A stretch of 64,000 nt of DNA, taken from NCBI GenBank assembly GCA_938005545.1, contig CALKXV010000033.1:1-64000 (forward strand), written 5' to 3'. A program made the position numbers and the translations under genes. Below are positions 38,024-46,733 of this stretch, one piece after another (within the stretch, counting starts at the first letter, position 1; each line of letters begins with the position of its first letter). The stretch comes from an uncultured Paracoccaceae bacterium (GTDB lineage: Bacteria; Pseudomonadota; Alphaproteobacteria; Rhodobacterales; Rhodobacteraceae). Under the pieces are notes generated by a model. It had not been told where the DNA came from. It was given only the letters and a program-made list of their open reading frames with translations, and did not search any database.

Positions 38024-39111
38024 TGGCAGAGGGGCGTCTCACAACTTTTCTGGGCCGGACCGCTGGCAACAAGGACACGGCCGAGCGGTTTGGTATCGCG
38101 GATTTTCTGGCCTATGGCTATTTGTTGTTCGGGGTTTTGATCATTCTGGTGCCGGTGCTGTGGACGCTGTTCAGTTCGGTCAAACCCGAACGCGCGGTCG
38201 ACAGTTTTGACACGCGGATTTTGCCCATCGCACAGGTCGAAACTGAGGTGGACGGCATCGGGCCGAAGTCCGAATGGATTTACACCGACGACAACGGCAA
38301 TCAAAAACGGGTGTTTAAAGCGGGGCCGACCCGGCGCGAAACCGACGTGGCACCGATTGACGATCCGGACGCAGTGATCAAAGTGCCGCGCACGCAACTG
38401 ACACCGTCAGAAGAAATCCGGGTGGCGACTGAAAACTATCTTGACCCTCTGTTGAAACGGAACGGGCAAGACACGTTTACGTTTGGGATTTATCTGTTCA
38501 ATTCTGTTTTTGTGACGGTCGCGGCGACGCTGATCACCTTGTTGATCAACGCCATGGCCGCCTTTGCCTTGTCAAAGTACCGATTCCGCGGGCGTCTGAC
38601 CTTCACCATTCTGATCATTGCCACCTTGTTGATCCCGTCTTCGATCATCCTTGTGTCGCTGTTCTTTGTAGTTTGGAGTTTTGGAATTTTTGGATCGCTT
38701 TGGGGCGTCATCATTCCGGCAGCCGCGACGCCAACGGGCGTGTTCCTGCTTCGCCAGTATATGCTGACGATCCCGGATGAGTTGCTGGAAGCTGCGCGGA
38801 TGGATGCGGCCAGCGAGTGGCGGATTTTCTGGCGGATCGTGATGCCTTTGTCTCTGCCCGCGCTTTCGGTATTGGCAATCCTGAGCGTGATCTGGCGTTG
38901 GAACGATTTCCTTTGGCCGCTGATCGTTTTGATTTCCGATCCGGCGAAACACACGATCCAACTGGGGCTGACGCAATACGCGGGCGAGTTTGACAGCGAC
39001 TTCCATTATATCCTTGCGATGACGGTTGTGTCGCTCATTCCCATCACGCTGGTTTTTGTCTGGCTGCAACGGTTTATCACCACCGGCATCGCAACAACGG
39101 GGTTGAAATGA
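38023..39111 (+). CDS. Sugar ABC transporter permease 2 (MalG-like, with periplasmic insert)
   Basis: A 362-residue permease. After the first helix (ADFLAYGYLLFGVLIILVPV) comes an unusual hydrophilic insert of about 100 residues (VETEVDGIGPKSEWIYTDDN to YLDPLLKRNGQDTF) before the normal core. The EAA loop is PDELLEAARMDAASEWRIFW. The insert should face the periplasm and could contact the binding protein, as MalF's P2 loop does. The start overlaps the stop of permease 1 by one base. Confidence 0.88.
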   Translation: MAEGRLTTFLGRTAGNKDTAERFGIADFLAYGYLLFGVLIILVPVLWTLFSSVKPERAVDSFDTRILPIAQVETEVDGIGPKSEWIYTDDNGNQKRVFKAGPTRRETDVAPIDDPDAVIKVPRTQLTPSEEIRVATENYLDPLLKRNGQDTFTFGIYLFNSVFVTVAATLITLLINAMAAFALSKYRFRGRLTFTILIIATLLIPSSIILVSLFFVVWSFGIFGSLWGVIIPAAATPTGVFLLRQYMLTIPDELLEAARMDAASEWRIFWRIVMPLSLPALSVLAILSVIWRWNDFLWPLIVLISDPAKHTIQLGLTQYAGEFDSDFHYILAMTVVSLIPITLVFVWLQRFITTGIATTGLK

Positions 39112-40181
39112 TCCACACGCTTGAACTGAGAGACATCAAGAAAAGCTTTGGCGATGTCGATGTGATCCACGGCGTGGATTTGGCCATTGAAGATGGCGAG
39201 TTCGTCGTTTTTGTCGGCCCGTCGGGATGCGGCAAGTCAACATTGCTGCGCCTGATCGCCGGTCTCGAAGACCCCACAAGCGGCGACATCATGTTGAAGG
39301 GCGAACGCGTCAATAATACGCCTGCGTCCGAGCGCGGGTTGTCGATGGTGTTTCAATCCTATGCGCTTTACCCGCACATGACCGTTCGCCAGAACCTGTC
39401 GTTCGGGCTGGAAAACTTTCGGATGAGCCGCGCCGAGATCAAGCGCCGGGTGGATGGAGCCGCCGATCTTTTGCAGATCGATCAGTTGATGGGCCGCCGT
39501 CCGGGGCAGCTTTCGGGTGGTCAGCGTCAACGTGTTGCCATCGGGCGCGCCATTGTGCGGGAACCCGTTGTGTTTCTGTTCGACGAACCTTTGTCGAATT
39601 TGGATGCCGAGCTGCGCTTGCAAATGCGGGTCGAGATTTCGAACCTGCATGCAGAACTTGGAAATACGATGATCTATGTCACCCACGACCAGATCGAAGC
39701 CATGACCATGGCGGATCGTATCGTGGTGCTGAAGGGCGGGCAGATCGTGCAAGTGGGCAAGCCGCTTGATCTTTATAACAACCCTAAGAACAAATTCGTG
39801 GCCGGGTTTATTGGTGCACCGCAGATGAACTTTCTTGAAGGGCAGATGTCAGGTCGTCGGCTGTCGCTTGGGGCTGGGTTGTTGCGCGATATTCCGATGG
39901 CAAAAGATTACGACGGCAAGGTGACGCTTGGAATTCGCCCGGAAGCCATCGGTGTGTCGCTTGACGGCGAAGGTGACATGCAGATCAAGGTGCAGAACTT
40001 CGAACAACTGGGGTCCGTCACTTATATCTATGGTGCGTTCGACAATGGCGAGCGTTTGACCGTTCAATTGGCCGAGCAAATTCCGCTGGAACGCAATCAG
40101 GTTATTGGAGTCACGCTGCCCACAGATAAATTCCACATCTTTGATGGCGAAAGCGAAGACGCATTAGGGTTATCCGCGTGA
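39108..40181 (+). CDS. Sugar ABC transporter ATP-binding protein (MalK/UgpC type)
   Basis: A 357-residue ABC ATPase with Walker A GPSGCGKSTLLRLIAGLEDP, signature LSGGQRQRVAIGRAIVREP, Walker B FLFDEPLSNLDAELR and a C-terminal TOBE/regulatory domain (LGIRPEAIGVSL). It energises the two permeases. Overlaps of 4 bp on both sides show tight translational coupling. Confidence 0.93.
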   Translation: MIHTLELRDIKKSFGDVDVIHGVDLAIEDGEFVVFVGPSGCGKSTLLRLIAGLEDPTSGDIMLKGERVNNTPASERGLSMVFQSYALYPHMTVRQNLSFGLENFRMSRAEIKRRVDGAADLLQIDQLMGRRPGQLSGGQRQRVAIGRAIVREPVVFLFDEPLSNLDAELRLQMRVEISNLHAELGNTMIYVTHDQIEAMTMADRIVVLKGGQIVQVGKPLDLYNNPKNKFVAGFIGAPQMNFLEGQMSGRRLSLGAGLLRDIPMAKDYDGKVTLGIRPEAIGVSLDGEGDMQIKVQNFEQLGSVTYIYGAFDNGERLTVQLAEQIPLERNQVIGVTLPTDKFHIFDGESEDALGLSA

Positions 40182-41191
40182 AGGCCGCGCTTATCGGGCT
40201 TGGGATGGTTTCGAAAACCTATGCCGACGCCATTGCGAATTCAAAAACCGTGACGCTTGGTCCGGTTCTTGCCCGCAGCGTGAAAAGTCGCGACGCCTTC
40301 GTATCTGCCCACCCTGACCTTGGCGCTTATGGTGTGACGTCAGTTGACGAGATCGCGGCGGATGCCTCGGTGGATTTCGCCATTTTGACGACGCCGCCAA
40401 ACGCCCGCGCCGAAATCGTTGAGACTTTAAGTCGTGTCGGCAAACCGATTTTGATGGAAAAGCCTGTCGAACGGAACCACGCGGCGGCGGCGGACATTGT
40501 AAAAACCTGTGAAGATCGCGACGTCCCATTGGGCATCGTGTTGCAACACCGCGCACGACCGCAATTGGTGGAACTGGCCGCGCGACGTGATGCTTTGGGG
40601 GCCATGATTTCGGTTGAAGCGAATATCCCGTGGTGGCGACCCCAATCATACTATGACGAACCGGGACGCGGCACCTATGAGCGTGACGGCGGCGGCGTGC
40701 TGATCAGTCAGGCCATTCACCCGATTGACCTGATGCTGACGCTGACCGGGCCTGTTACCCAAGTGACGGCGATGTGCGCCACCACTGGTTTTCACAAGAT
40801 GGAGGCCGAAGATTTCGTCGTTGCAGGATTGCGTTTTGCCAATGGTGCGGTTGGGCAGGTCTTTGCCTCGACCGCCAGTTTTCCGGGGCGCGGCGAAACG
40901 ATCACCCTTCATTGTCAGAACGGAACGGCGCGTTTGGATCGTGGCAAGTTGATCGTTGATTGGCAGGATGGCCGGGTTGAGGAATTGGGGAAGGCCGTTG
41001 CAAGCGGTGCCGGTGCCGACCCAATGGCTTTCACCAGCGACTGGCACCGTTTCATCATCGAAGATTTTGCCGAAGCGATCGCAGAAGACCGCCCACCTCT
41101 GGTGCCCGGACGAAGTGCCTTGGCGGTTCACGCCTTGATCGAAGGCATCGAACGCGCCGGTGAAACGGGCCAACGCATAGACTTGGAATAG
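40178..41191 (+). CDS. Gfo/Idh/MocA-family oxidoreductase 1
   Basis: A 337-residue NAD(P)-dependent sugar dehydrogenase. The Rossmann start is KAALIGLGMVSKTYADAIAN, the catalytic Lys is in ILMEKPVERNHAAA, and the C-terminal domain has RDGGGVLISQAIHPIDLMLT, with the conserved His. The start is GTG, overlapping the ATPase stop. With two paralogues next to it, it may oxidise or epimerise successive hydroxyls of the imported sugar. Confidence 0.88.
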   Translation: MKAALIGLGMVSKTYADAIANSKTVTLGPVLARSVKSRDAFVSAHPDLGAYGVTSVDEIAADASVDFAILTTPPNARAEIVETLSRVGKPILMEKPVERNHAAAADIVKTCEDRDVPLGIVLQHRARPQLVELAARRDALGAMISVEANIPWWRPQSYYDEPGRGTYERDGGGVLISQAIHPIDLMLTLTGPVTQVTAMCATTGFHKMEAEDFVVAGLRFANGAVGQVFASTASFPGRGETITLHCQNGTARLDRGKLIVDWQDGRVEELGKAVASGAGADPMAFTSDWHRFIIEDFAEAIAEDRPPLVPGRSALAVHALIEGIERAGETGQRIDLE

Positions 41192-41202
41192 GAGACGGCG
41201 CA

Positions 41203-42204
41203 TTGCCATTCAAACTGGGTGTCATCGGCATCGACCACGGACATATCTTTGGAATGCTTGCCCATATGAGAGCGCAAGGATGCACGTGCGATGCCTATTG
41301 GACGGATGGCGCGGCGGTAACAGAAGCTAAGTTTAACCAGGTTTTTCCAAACGTTACCAAAGCAGATGACCGACAGCGTATTCTGGATGACCCTGACATT
41401 CGAATGATCTTGATTTCCGCTGTGCCGGAAGATCGCGCCGGTTTTGCAATCGAAGCGATGCGCACGGGCAAGGACGTGATGGTCGACAAACCGGGCTGTA
41501 CCACGCTGGATCAACTGGCCGAGATCCGAAGGGTTCAGGCTGAAACGGGGCGTATCTGGACGGTCAATTTTTCCGAACGCTTCGAAGTGCCTGCCGTGAC
41601 GAAGGCCGACGAACTGGTGTCGGGTGGCGCCATTGGCTGCGTCATCCAAACGGTTGGGCTGGGGCCGCATAAGCAAAACCTGAAGACGCGACCACCGTGG
41701 TTTTTCGAACGTGCGCGCTATGGTGGAATTCTGTGCGATATCGGTTCGCATCAGATTGATCAGTTCTTGCACTTCACAGGATCAAAGACAGCCGACGTTG
41801 CGCATGCCCATGTGGAAAACACCACGCTTCCCGAGCATCCGGGCTTTCAGGATTTCGGCGAAATGGTTTTGCGATCCGATCAGGGCCACGCCTATGTGCG
41901 CGTCGATTGGTTCACACCAAACGGCTTGCCGACGTGGGGCGACGGGCGACTGTTCATCCAAGGCACCGAAGGCCATATCGAGCTTCGCAAATACACCGAC
42001 ATCGGACGCCCCCATGTAACGAACTCGCTGTTCTTGGTGAATGGCGAAGAAAACACATTGATCCCCTGCGACGACGCAGGTCTGCCGTATTTTGCACGTT
42101 TGGTGGCCGACGTTCAGGACCGGACAGAAACCGCCGTCGGTCAGACACACACGTTTACAACCATGGAGCTGGCGGTGCGTGCACAAGCGAAGGCCGAAGC
42201 ATGA
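41203..42204 (+). CDS. Gfo/Idh/MocA-family oxidoreductase 2
   Basis: A 333-residue member with a variant nucleotide-binding start (FKLGVIGIDHGHIFGMLAHM) typical of a distinct subfamily, Lys in DVMVDKPGCTTLDQLAEI, and GGILCDIGSHQIDQFLHFTG. The start is TTG at 41203, preceded by TAGGAGACGG. It overlaps the next gene as ATGA. Confidence 0.86.
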   Translation: MPFKLGVIGIDHGHIFGMLAHMRAQGCTCDAYWTDGAAVTEAKFNQVFPNVTKADDRQRILDDPDIRMILISAVPEDRAGFAIEAMRTGKDVMVDKPGCTTLDQLAEIRRVQAETGRIWTVNFSERFEVPAVTKADELVSGGAIGCVIQTVGLGPHKQNLKTRPPWFFERARYGGILCDIGSHQIDQFLHFTGSKTADVAHAHVENTTLPEHPGFQDFGEMVLRSDQGHAYVRVDWFTPNGLPTWGDGRLFIQGTEGHIELRKYTDIGRPHVTNSLFLVNGEENTLIPCDDAGLPYFARLVADVQDRTETAVGQTHTFTTMELAVRAQAKAEA

Positions 42205-43256
42205 CCTATACCGTTGCGATTATTGGTGCCGGAATTGGGCGCGAACATTTGTTGGGGTATGCCGCCTTGCCCGAACAGTTCCGAGTGAAGACCATGTGCG
42301 ATCTGGATACGACCCGGGCCGAGAATGTATGCGAGGGCCATGACGTTACGGTCACAGATGATCTGGCGGGCGTGTTGTCTGATCCCGAGATTGACATCGT
42401 CAACATTTGCCTGCCGCCGCATTTGCATTTCAAAGTTGCAGTTCAGGCGTTGGAGGCGGGCAAACACGTTGTTTGTGAAAAGCCGTTGGTTGGATCCTTG
42501 GAAGAAGCGGATCAATTGATTACAAAGGCCGAAGACACCGGGAAGCAGGTGTTCCCGGTGTTTCAATACCGTTATGGGCTGGGCACGGCGCAGCTTCAGG
42601 CATTGATTGACGCCGGGCTTGCGGGTCGTTGTTACGCGGGAAGTTTGGAAACCCATTGGAACCGGCCAGCTGAATATTATGACATTGACTGGCGCGGCAC
42701 ATGGGCTGGCGAACAAGGTGGCGCACTGTTGGGTCACGCGATCCATATTCACGATCTATTGTCGTCTATTCTAGGCCCCGTCGCCCGTGTTTATGCCGAT
42801 GCCGCCACACGGGTGAACGATATTGAGGTTGAAGATTGCGCCGCGCTTTCCATTCGGATGGCGGACGGCGCTGTGATCACGTCATCAGTGACGCTTGGGG
42901 CTGCGGACGACATGAGCCGCATGCGTTTGATGTTCGAAGGCTTCACCGTCGAAAGCGACCATGCGCCCTATGCACCTGCCCGCTATGGCTGGACGTTCAA
43001 AGCCCGTGCGCCGTTCAAACAGGGCGATCTTGACGCGGTTTTGGCGGGCGTTGGAAATGCGCGTTCGGGATTTCCGGGGTTGTTCACCGTGATGGCCGAT
43101 GCCTTGGACGGCAAAGGTGGGCGCGAAGTAACGCTGGCGGATGGACGCGGATCGCTGGATTTCGTGACGGCGGCTTATGCGTCGGCGCGTTCGGGCGCGC
43201 CGGTCGATCTTCCCTTGGGCCCTGATCATCCGCTTTACGGCGGCTGGATGCCGTGA
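42201..43256 (+). CDS. Gfo/Idh/MocA-family oxidoreductase 3
   Basis: A 351-residue member: MTYTVAIIGAGIGREHLLGY Rossmann motif, HVVCEKPLVGSLEEADQLI with the catalytic Lys, and GGALLGHAIHIHDLLSSILG. The ATG at 42201 overlaps the previous stop; a longer open frame upstream is a shadow of gene 2. It overlaps the esterase gene start by 4 bp. Confidence 0.88.
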   Translation: MTYTVAIIGAGIGREHLLGYAALPEQFRVKTMCDLDTTRAENVCEGHDVTVTDDLAGVLSDPEIDIVNICLPPHLHFKVAVQALEAGKHVVCEKPLVGSLEEADQLITKAEDTGKQVFPVFQYRYGLGTAQLQALIDAGLAGRCYAGSLETHWNRPAEYYDIDWRGTWAGEQGGALLGHAIHIHDLLSSILGPVARVYADAATRVNDIEVEDCAALSIRMADGAVITSSVTLGAADDMSRMRLMFEGFTVESDHAPYAPARYGWTFKARAPFKQGDLDAVLAGVGNARSGFPGLFTVMADALDGKGGREVTLADGRGSLDFVTAAYASARSGAPVDLPLGPDHPLYGGWMP

Positions 43257-44377
43257 ACCAGCGGCCCGGTTGGGACGACGCCTATTCCGGTCCCTTTGCG
43301 CTGCCCGATCTGGATGGCGATGGTGCCTTGGAAGATCGTCAGGCGAAGTGGCGTTGTGGATTGGCAGACGCCATTTATGGGCCAATCCCCGACGCGCCGG
43401 ATGGTATTAGTTATGAGTTTCAATCGCTTGAAGGCACATCCGCCCGACGTTTGGTTTTGGAAATTAAACATGGCGCGCGGGTGTTTTCGGTGGATGCGGC
43501 ACTCTGGTTGCCAAAACGCGAGACGCCCGCGCCTTTGATCGCGGGGCTTTCCTTTACTGGACCCATTGGTGTTTTGGACGGCGATACCTTTCCTTTGGAT
43601 TTCAATGCGCGGGCCTATTCACAACCAGAACTTGGAGCGCCCGAAGGACGGCTGCACGATGTCTTGCGTGGCACCGAGGCGCACCGTTGGCCGATTGAGA
43701 TGTTGATCGAACGGGGTTTTGCCGTTCTGATCAGTTGTTATGGATCTTGGGCACCGGATGACCCGGACCATTTTCAGTATCACGGTTTGCGTCCCTTTCT
43801 GGGGGTCGAAACGGGCGCAATTTCATTATGGGCTTGGGCGTTGCAGCGGCTTGTCGACCTGGGTGTGCTGTTGCCTGAAATTGACGAAAACCGTGTGACT
43901 GTTGCGGGGCATTCGCGTCTTGGCAAAGCGGCACTTTGGGCCGCCGCAAATGATGCGCGCATCGGGGCGGTTTTCGCCAATAATGCCGGGTGTGGCGGCG
44001 CTGCGCCTGCACGGCACGCGGTTGGCGAAGCGCTTGATGGCATGGCGCGGAACTTTTCGCATTGGATACGTCCGCAAACCGATAGATCGCCATTGGACCA
44101 GCACCATTTGATGGGATGCATCGCCCCGCGTGCATTGTACGTTGCGTCAGCGGATCGCGATCTTTGGGCAGATCCGGTTGGCACTTACATTGCGCTTTGC
44201 GAGGCGTCGAAGGTTTGGTCTGAACCCATGGACTGGCCATCGCCGGACGCCATGTGGGCGGCTTCTGTGGAAACCCATCACAGGGCCATCGGTCATCACC
44301 TGCGGCACGGCGACCACGAAATGTTGCCCGAAGACTGGGCGCAGTTCCTTCGTTTTCTGAGCCATTCCCAGATTTAG
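43253..44377 (+). CDS. CE15-like glucuronoyl esterase / alpha-beta hydrolase
   Basis: A 374-residue hydrolase without a signal peptide. The nucleophile motif VAGHSRLGKAALWAA matches the GxSRxGK signature of carbohydrate esterase family 15, followed by the typical FANNAGCGGAA. A likely catalytic His is in HLRHGDHEMLPEDW. CE15 enzymes cleave esters of 4-O-methyl-glucuronic acid in xylan-lignin complexes and related uronate esters. A cytoplasmic location implies it acts on imported oligosaccharides. The start is GTG. Confidence 0.8.
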   Translation: MNQRPGWDDAYSGPFALPDLDGDGALEDRQAKWRCGLADAIYGPIPDAPDGISYEFQSLEGTSARRLVLEIKHGARVFSVDAALWLPKRETPAPLIAGLSFTGPIGVLDGDTFPLDFNARAYSQPELGAPEGRLHDVLRGTEAHRWPIEMLIERGFAVLISCYGSWAPDDPDHFQYHGLRPFLGVETGAISLWAWALQRLVDLGVLLPEIDENRVTVAGHSRLGKAALWAAANDARIGAVFANNAGCGGAAPARHAVGEALDGMARNFSHWIRPQTDRSPLDQHHLMGCIAPRALYVASADRDLWADPVGTYIALCEASKVWSEPMDWPSPDAMWAASVETHHRAIGHHLRHGDHEMLPEDWAQFLRFLSHSQI

Positions 44378-44506
44378 AACCACCACCCGTTCCGCCAAGA
44401 TGCCCAAAAATACAGGTATGACACAACGCCTGTGCAAGTCGTTTCCCTTTCCGTCAATTGCAATTAGAGTTGGCCCCAAGCACATCCAAGAATAACGGGA
44501 AAGCAT

Positions 44507-45928
44507 ATGTCACAGTCGGAAATTGGGGTAGTCGGTCTTGGAACCATGGGCGCGATGTTAACAATGAACATCGCGGATAACGGGTTCAAGGTTTCGGCGT
44601 TTAACCGGTCGGCCTCACGACTGCCGGGTTTCATGAAGGACGCCGGGGACCTCGCATCTCAGATAACGCCCTGTGACACCTTGGAGGATTTTGTCGCGTC
44701 TTTGAAACCCCCGCGCAACATCATCCTGATGGTGCCCGCCGGTGCAGCCGTCGATTCACAAATCGACGCTTTGCGGCCCCTTCTGGACAGCGACGACATG
44801 ATTATCGACGCAGGCAATGCGAACTTCCACGAAACCAATCGCCGCGCTGCCTCTGCGGTTGAGGCGGGTGTACCTTTCCTTGGGATCGGTGTTTCGGGCG
44901 GTGCGGAAGGCGCGCGCTTCGGGCCTTCGATTATGGGCGGAGGGCCGAAGGACTGTTGGGACCGTGTTGCGCATATTCTGGAAGCGATCTCGGCAAAATA
45001 CGACGACCGCCCCTGTGCCCAATGGATGGGAAGCGGCGGTGCGGGCCACTTCGTCAAGACGGTGCACAACGGAATTGAGTACGCCGATATGCAACTGATC
45101 GCCGAAGCCTATGGCATCATGCGCGACGGCAAGGCGATGGCGGCCGCCGATTGTGGCCGCGTTTTTGAAGGCTGGAATACCGGCATTTTGCAAAGCTATC
45201 TGATCGAGATTTCGGGCGAAGTATCACAGGCCGTGGATTCCGAGACCGGCAGCCCGGTTCTGGACATCATCCTTGATCGTGCCGGCCAGAAGGGAACCGG
45301 TCGTTGGACCGTGATTGAAAGCCAGATGCTTGGTGCCCCTGTGCCCGTGATCGAAGCGGCGGTAGGTGCGCGGAACATGTCGGCAATGCGCGACCTGCGG
45401 CTGAAAGGGGCGGCACTTTATGGCGACGACGTGCAGTCGATTTCTGACGATGCGCTGACCATGACCGATCTGGAACAGGCGCTGATTGCCGGAAAGATCC
45501 TCTGCTATGCACAGGGCTTCGATCTGTTGGTTAAGGCCAGTGGTGAATATGGCTGGACGCTGCCCATGCCCGAAATTGCCGAGGTTTGGCGTGAAGGCTG
45601 TATCATCCGGTCGTCGATGTTGAACGATATGGCGTCTGCCTTGCGAGAAGCCCCGGCTGGCAACCTATGTACGGCCCCGCATTTCAAATCCCTGATCACC
45701 GCGAACGTCGGGGGCTTGCGCAAAACGGCATTGGCCGCACAGGCGGCGGGTCTGCCGGTTCCGGCCCTTGCCGCAGCGCTTGCGTATTTCGACACAATGA
45801 CCCAAGCGCGCACAACAGCGAATATGTTGCAAGCTCAACGGGACTACTTTGGCGCACACAGCTTTGAGCGAACGGACAAAGACGGAGCACACCACGGCCC
45901 TTGGCTGGGCCAACACTTGGACGGTTAG
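44507..45928 (+). CDS. gnd: 6-phosphogluconate dehydrogenase, decarboxylating
   Basis: A 473-residue enzyme converting 6-phosphogluconate to ribulose 5-phosphate and CO2 with NAD(P)+. The N-terminal SEIGVVGLGTMGAMLTMNIA is the Rossmann motif; GVSGGAEGARFGPSIMGGG and GHFVKTVHNGIEYADMQLIA carry catalytic residues; AGQKGTGRWTVIESQMLGAP is the family signature. It follows the sugar operon after 129 bp that hold its own possible promoter and an AATTGCAATT palindrome (44456-44465). It may process gluconate derived from the imported sugar. Confidence 0.93.
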   Translation: MSQSEIGVVGLGTMGAMLTMNIADNGFKVSAFNRSASRLPGFMKDAGDLASQITPCDTLEDFVASLKPPRNIILMVPAGAAVDSQIDALRPLLDSDDMIIDAGNANFHETNRRAASAVEAGVPFLGIGVSGGAEGARFGPSIMGGGPKDCWDRVAHILEAISAKYDDRPCAQWMGSGGAGHFVKTVHNGIEYADMQLIAEAYGIMRDGKAMAAADCGRVFEGWNTGILQSYLIEISGEVSQAVDSETGSPVLDIILDRAGQKGTGRWTVIESQMLGAPVPVIEAAVGARNMSAMRDLRLKGAALYGDDVQSISDDALTMTDLEQALIAGKILCYAQGFDLLVKASGEYGWTLPMPEIAEVWREGCIIRSSMLNDMASALREAPAGNLCTAPHFKSLITANVGGLRKTALAAQAAGLPVPALAAALAYFDTMTQARTTANMLQAQRDYFGAHSFERTDKDGAHHGPWLGQHLDG

Positions 45929-46025
45929 CCTCGCCTTTGCTTGGTCGGTGTAACCAATCTCACAGGTGGCAGCGCTGAGCCTAAGACGCACCAACGGGGC
46001 ACAGTTCTGTTTACGTAAACTTGCC

Positions 46026-46733
46026 TTAGGTCGGATCGAAGACATAGCCGATCCCGCGCACGGTTCGGATCATACTGGGTTTCTCGGGGTTGCGTTCGAT
46101 CTTGCGACGCAAACGCGAAATACGGATGTCGATGCTGCGGTCGAATGGATCCCAGGATCGGTCATGCGCTTGTTCCAGAATTTGATCGCGGTTCAGAACG
46201 CGTCCGCGATTTTCGGCAAAGAGTTTCAAAAGTCGGAATTCCATTGCCGTCAGTTGCACGACCTCGCCGTCGGCATCTGTCATTCGCGCCGCATCAAAGT
46301 CGAGAGTGAAATCGCCCATGGCGACCGACTGACCAGCGGTTCCATTTACAGGCTTGGGCGCGGGTTCAGCACGGCGGCGTAGCACCGCTTTGATCCGTGC
46401 CTCAAGCTCGCGAAGATCGACGGGTTTACCCAGATAATCATCCGCACCCATTTCCAATCCGACGATCCTGTCAACGGTTTCGCCAGCCGCCGTTAGCATG
46501 ACAACGGGCACATTGTTTTCGCTTCGAAGGGCGCGCAAAGCGCTTAACCCATCCTCGCCGGGCATGTTGATATCAAGCAGGATTAGGTCTGGCGCGTTTT
46601 CCGCCACCGAGGCACGCATTTCGACCGCGTCCGCGGCAAGCGCAACGCGAAATGCGCGTTTTTCCAGATACTCTTGCAGCATTTCCCGCAGATCGGGCTC
46701 ATCATCGCAGATAAGGATAAGGGGGACATTCAT
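46026..46733 (-). CDS. OmpR-family response regulator
   Basis: A 235-residue two-domain regulator. The receiver has D10-D11 (LILICDDEPDLREMLQEYLE), phosphoacceptor Asp in LILLDINMPGEDGLSALRAL, Thr in VVMLTAAGE and Lys in YLGKPVDLREL. The C-terminal winged helix ends RTVRGIGYVFDPT. It overlaps the upstream hybrid kinase gene by 4 bp, so the two form a cognate pair. The target genes are unknown. Confidence 0.93.
   Translation of the reverse strand: MNVPLILICDDEPDLREMLQEYLEKRAFRVALAADAVEMRASVAENAPDLILLDINMPGEDGLSALRALRSENNVPVVMLTAAGETVDRIVGLEMGADDYLGKPVDLRELEARIKAVLRRRAEPAPKPVNGTAGQSVAMGDFTLDFDAARMTDADGEVVQLTAMEFRLLKLFAENRGRVLNRDQILEQAHDRSWDPFDRSIDIRISRLRRKIERNPEKPSMIRTVRGIGYVFDPT

Noticed and set aside
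44456..44465. AATTGCAATT palindrome upstream of gnd as an operator
   Set aside because: It is short, AT-rich and single; not enough to call beyond mentioning it with gnd.
46009..46020. GTTTACGTAAAC palindrome between gnd and the response-regulator gene as a terminator
   Set aside because: A perfect 12-bp palindrome has no loop and there is no U-run; it may be chance.
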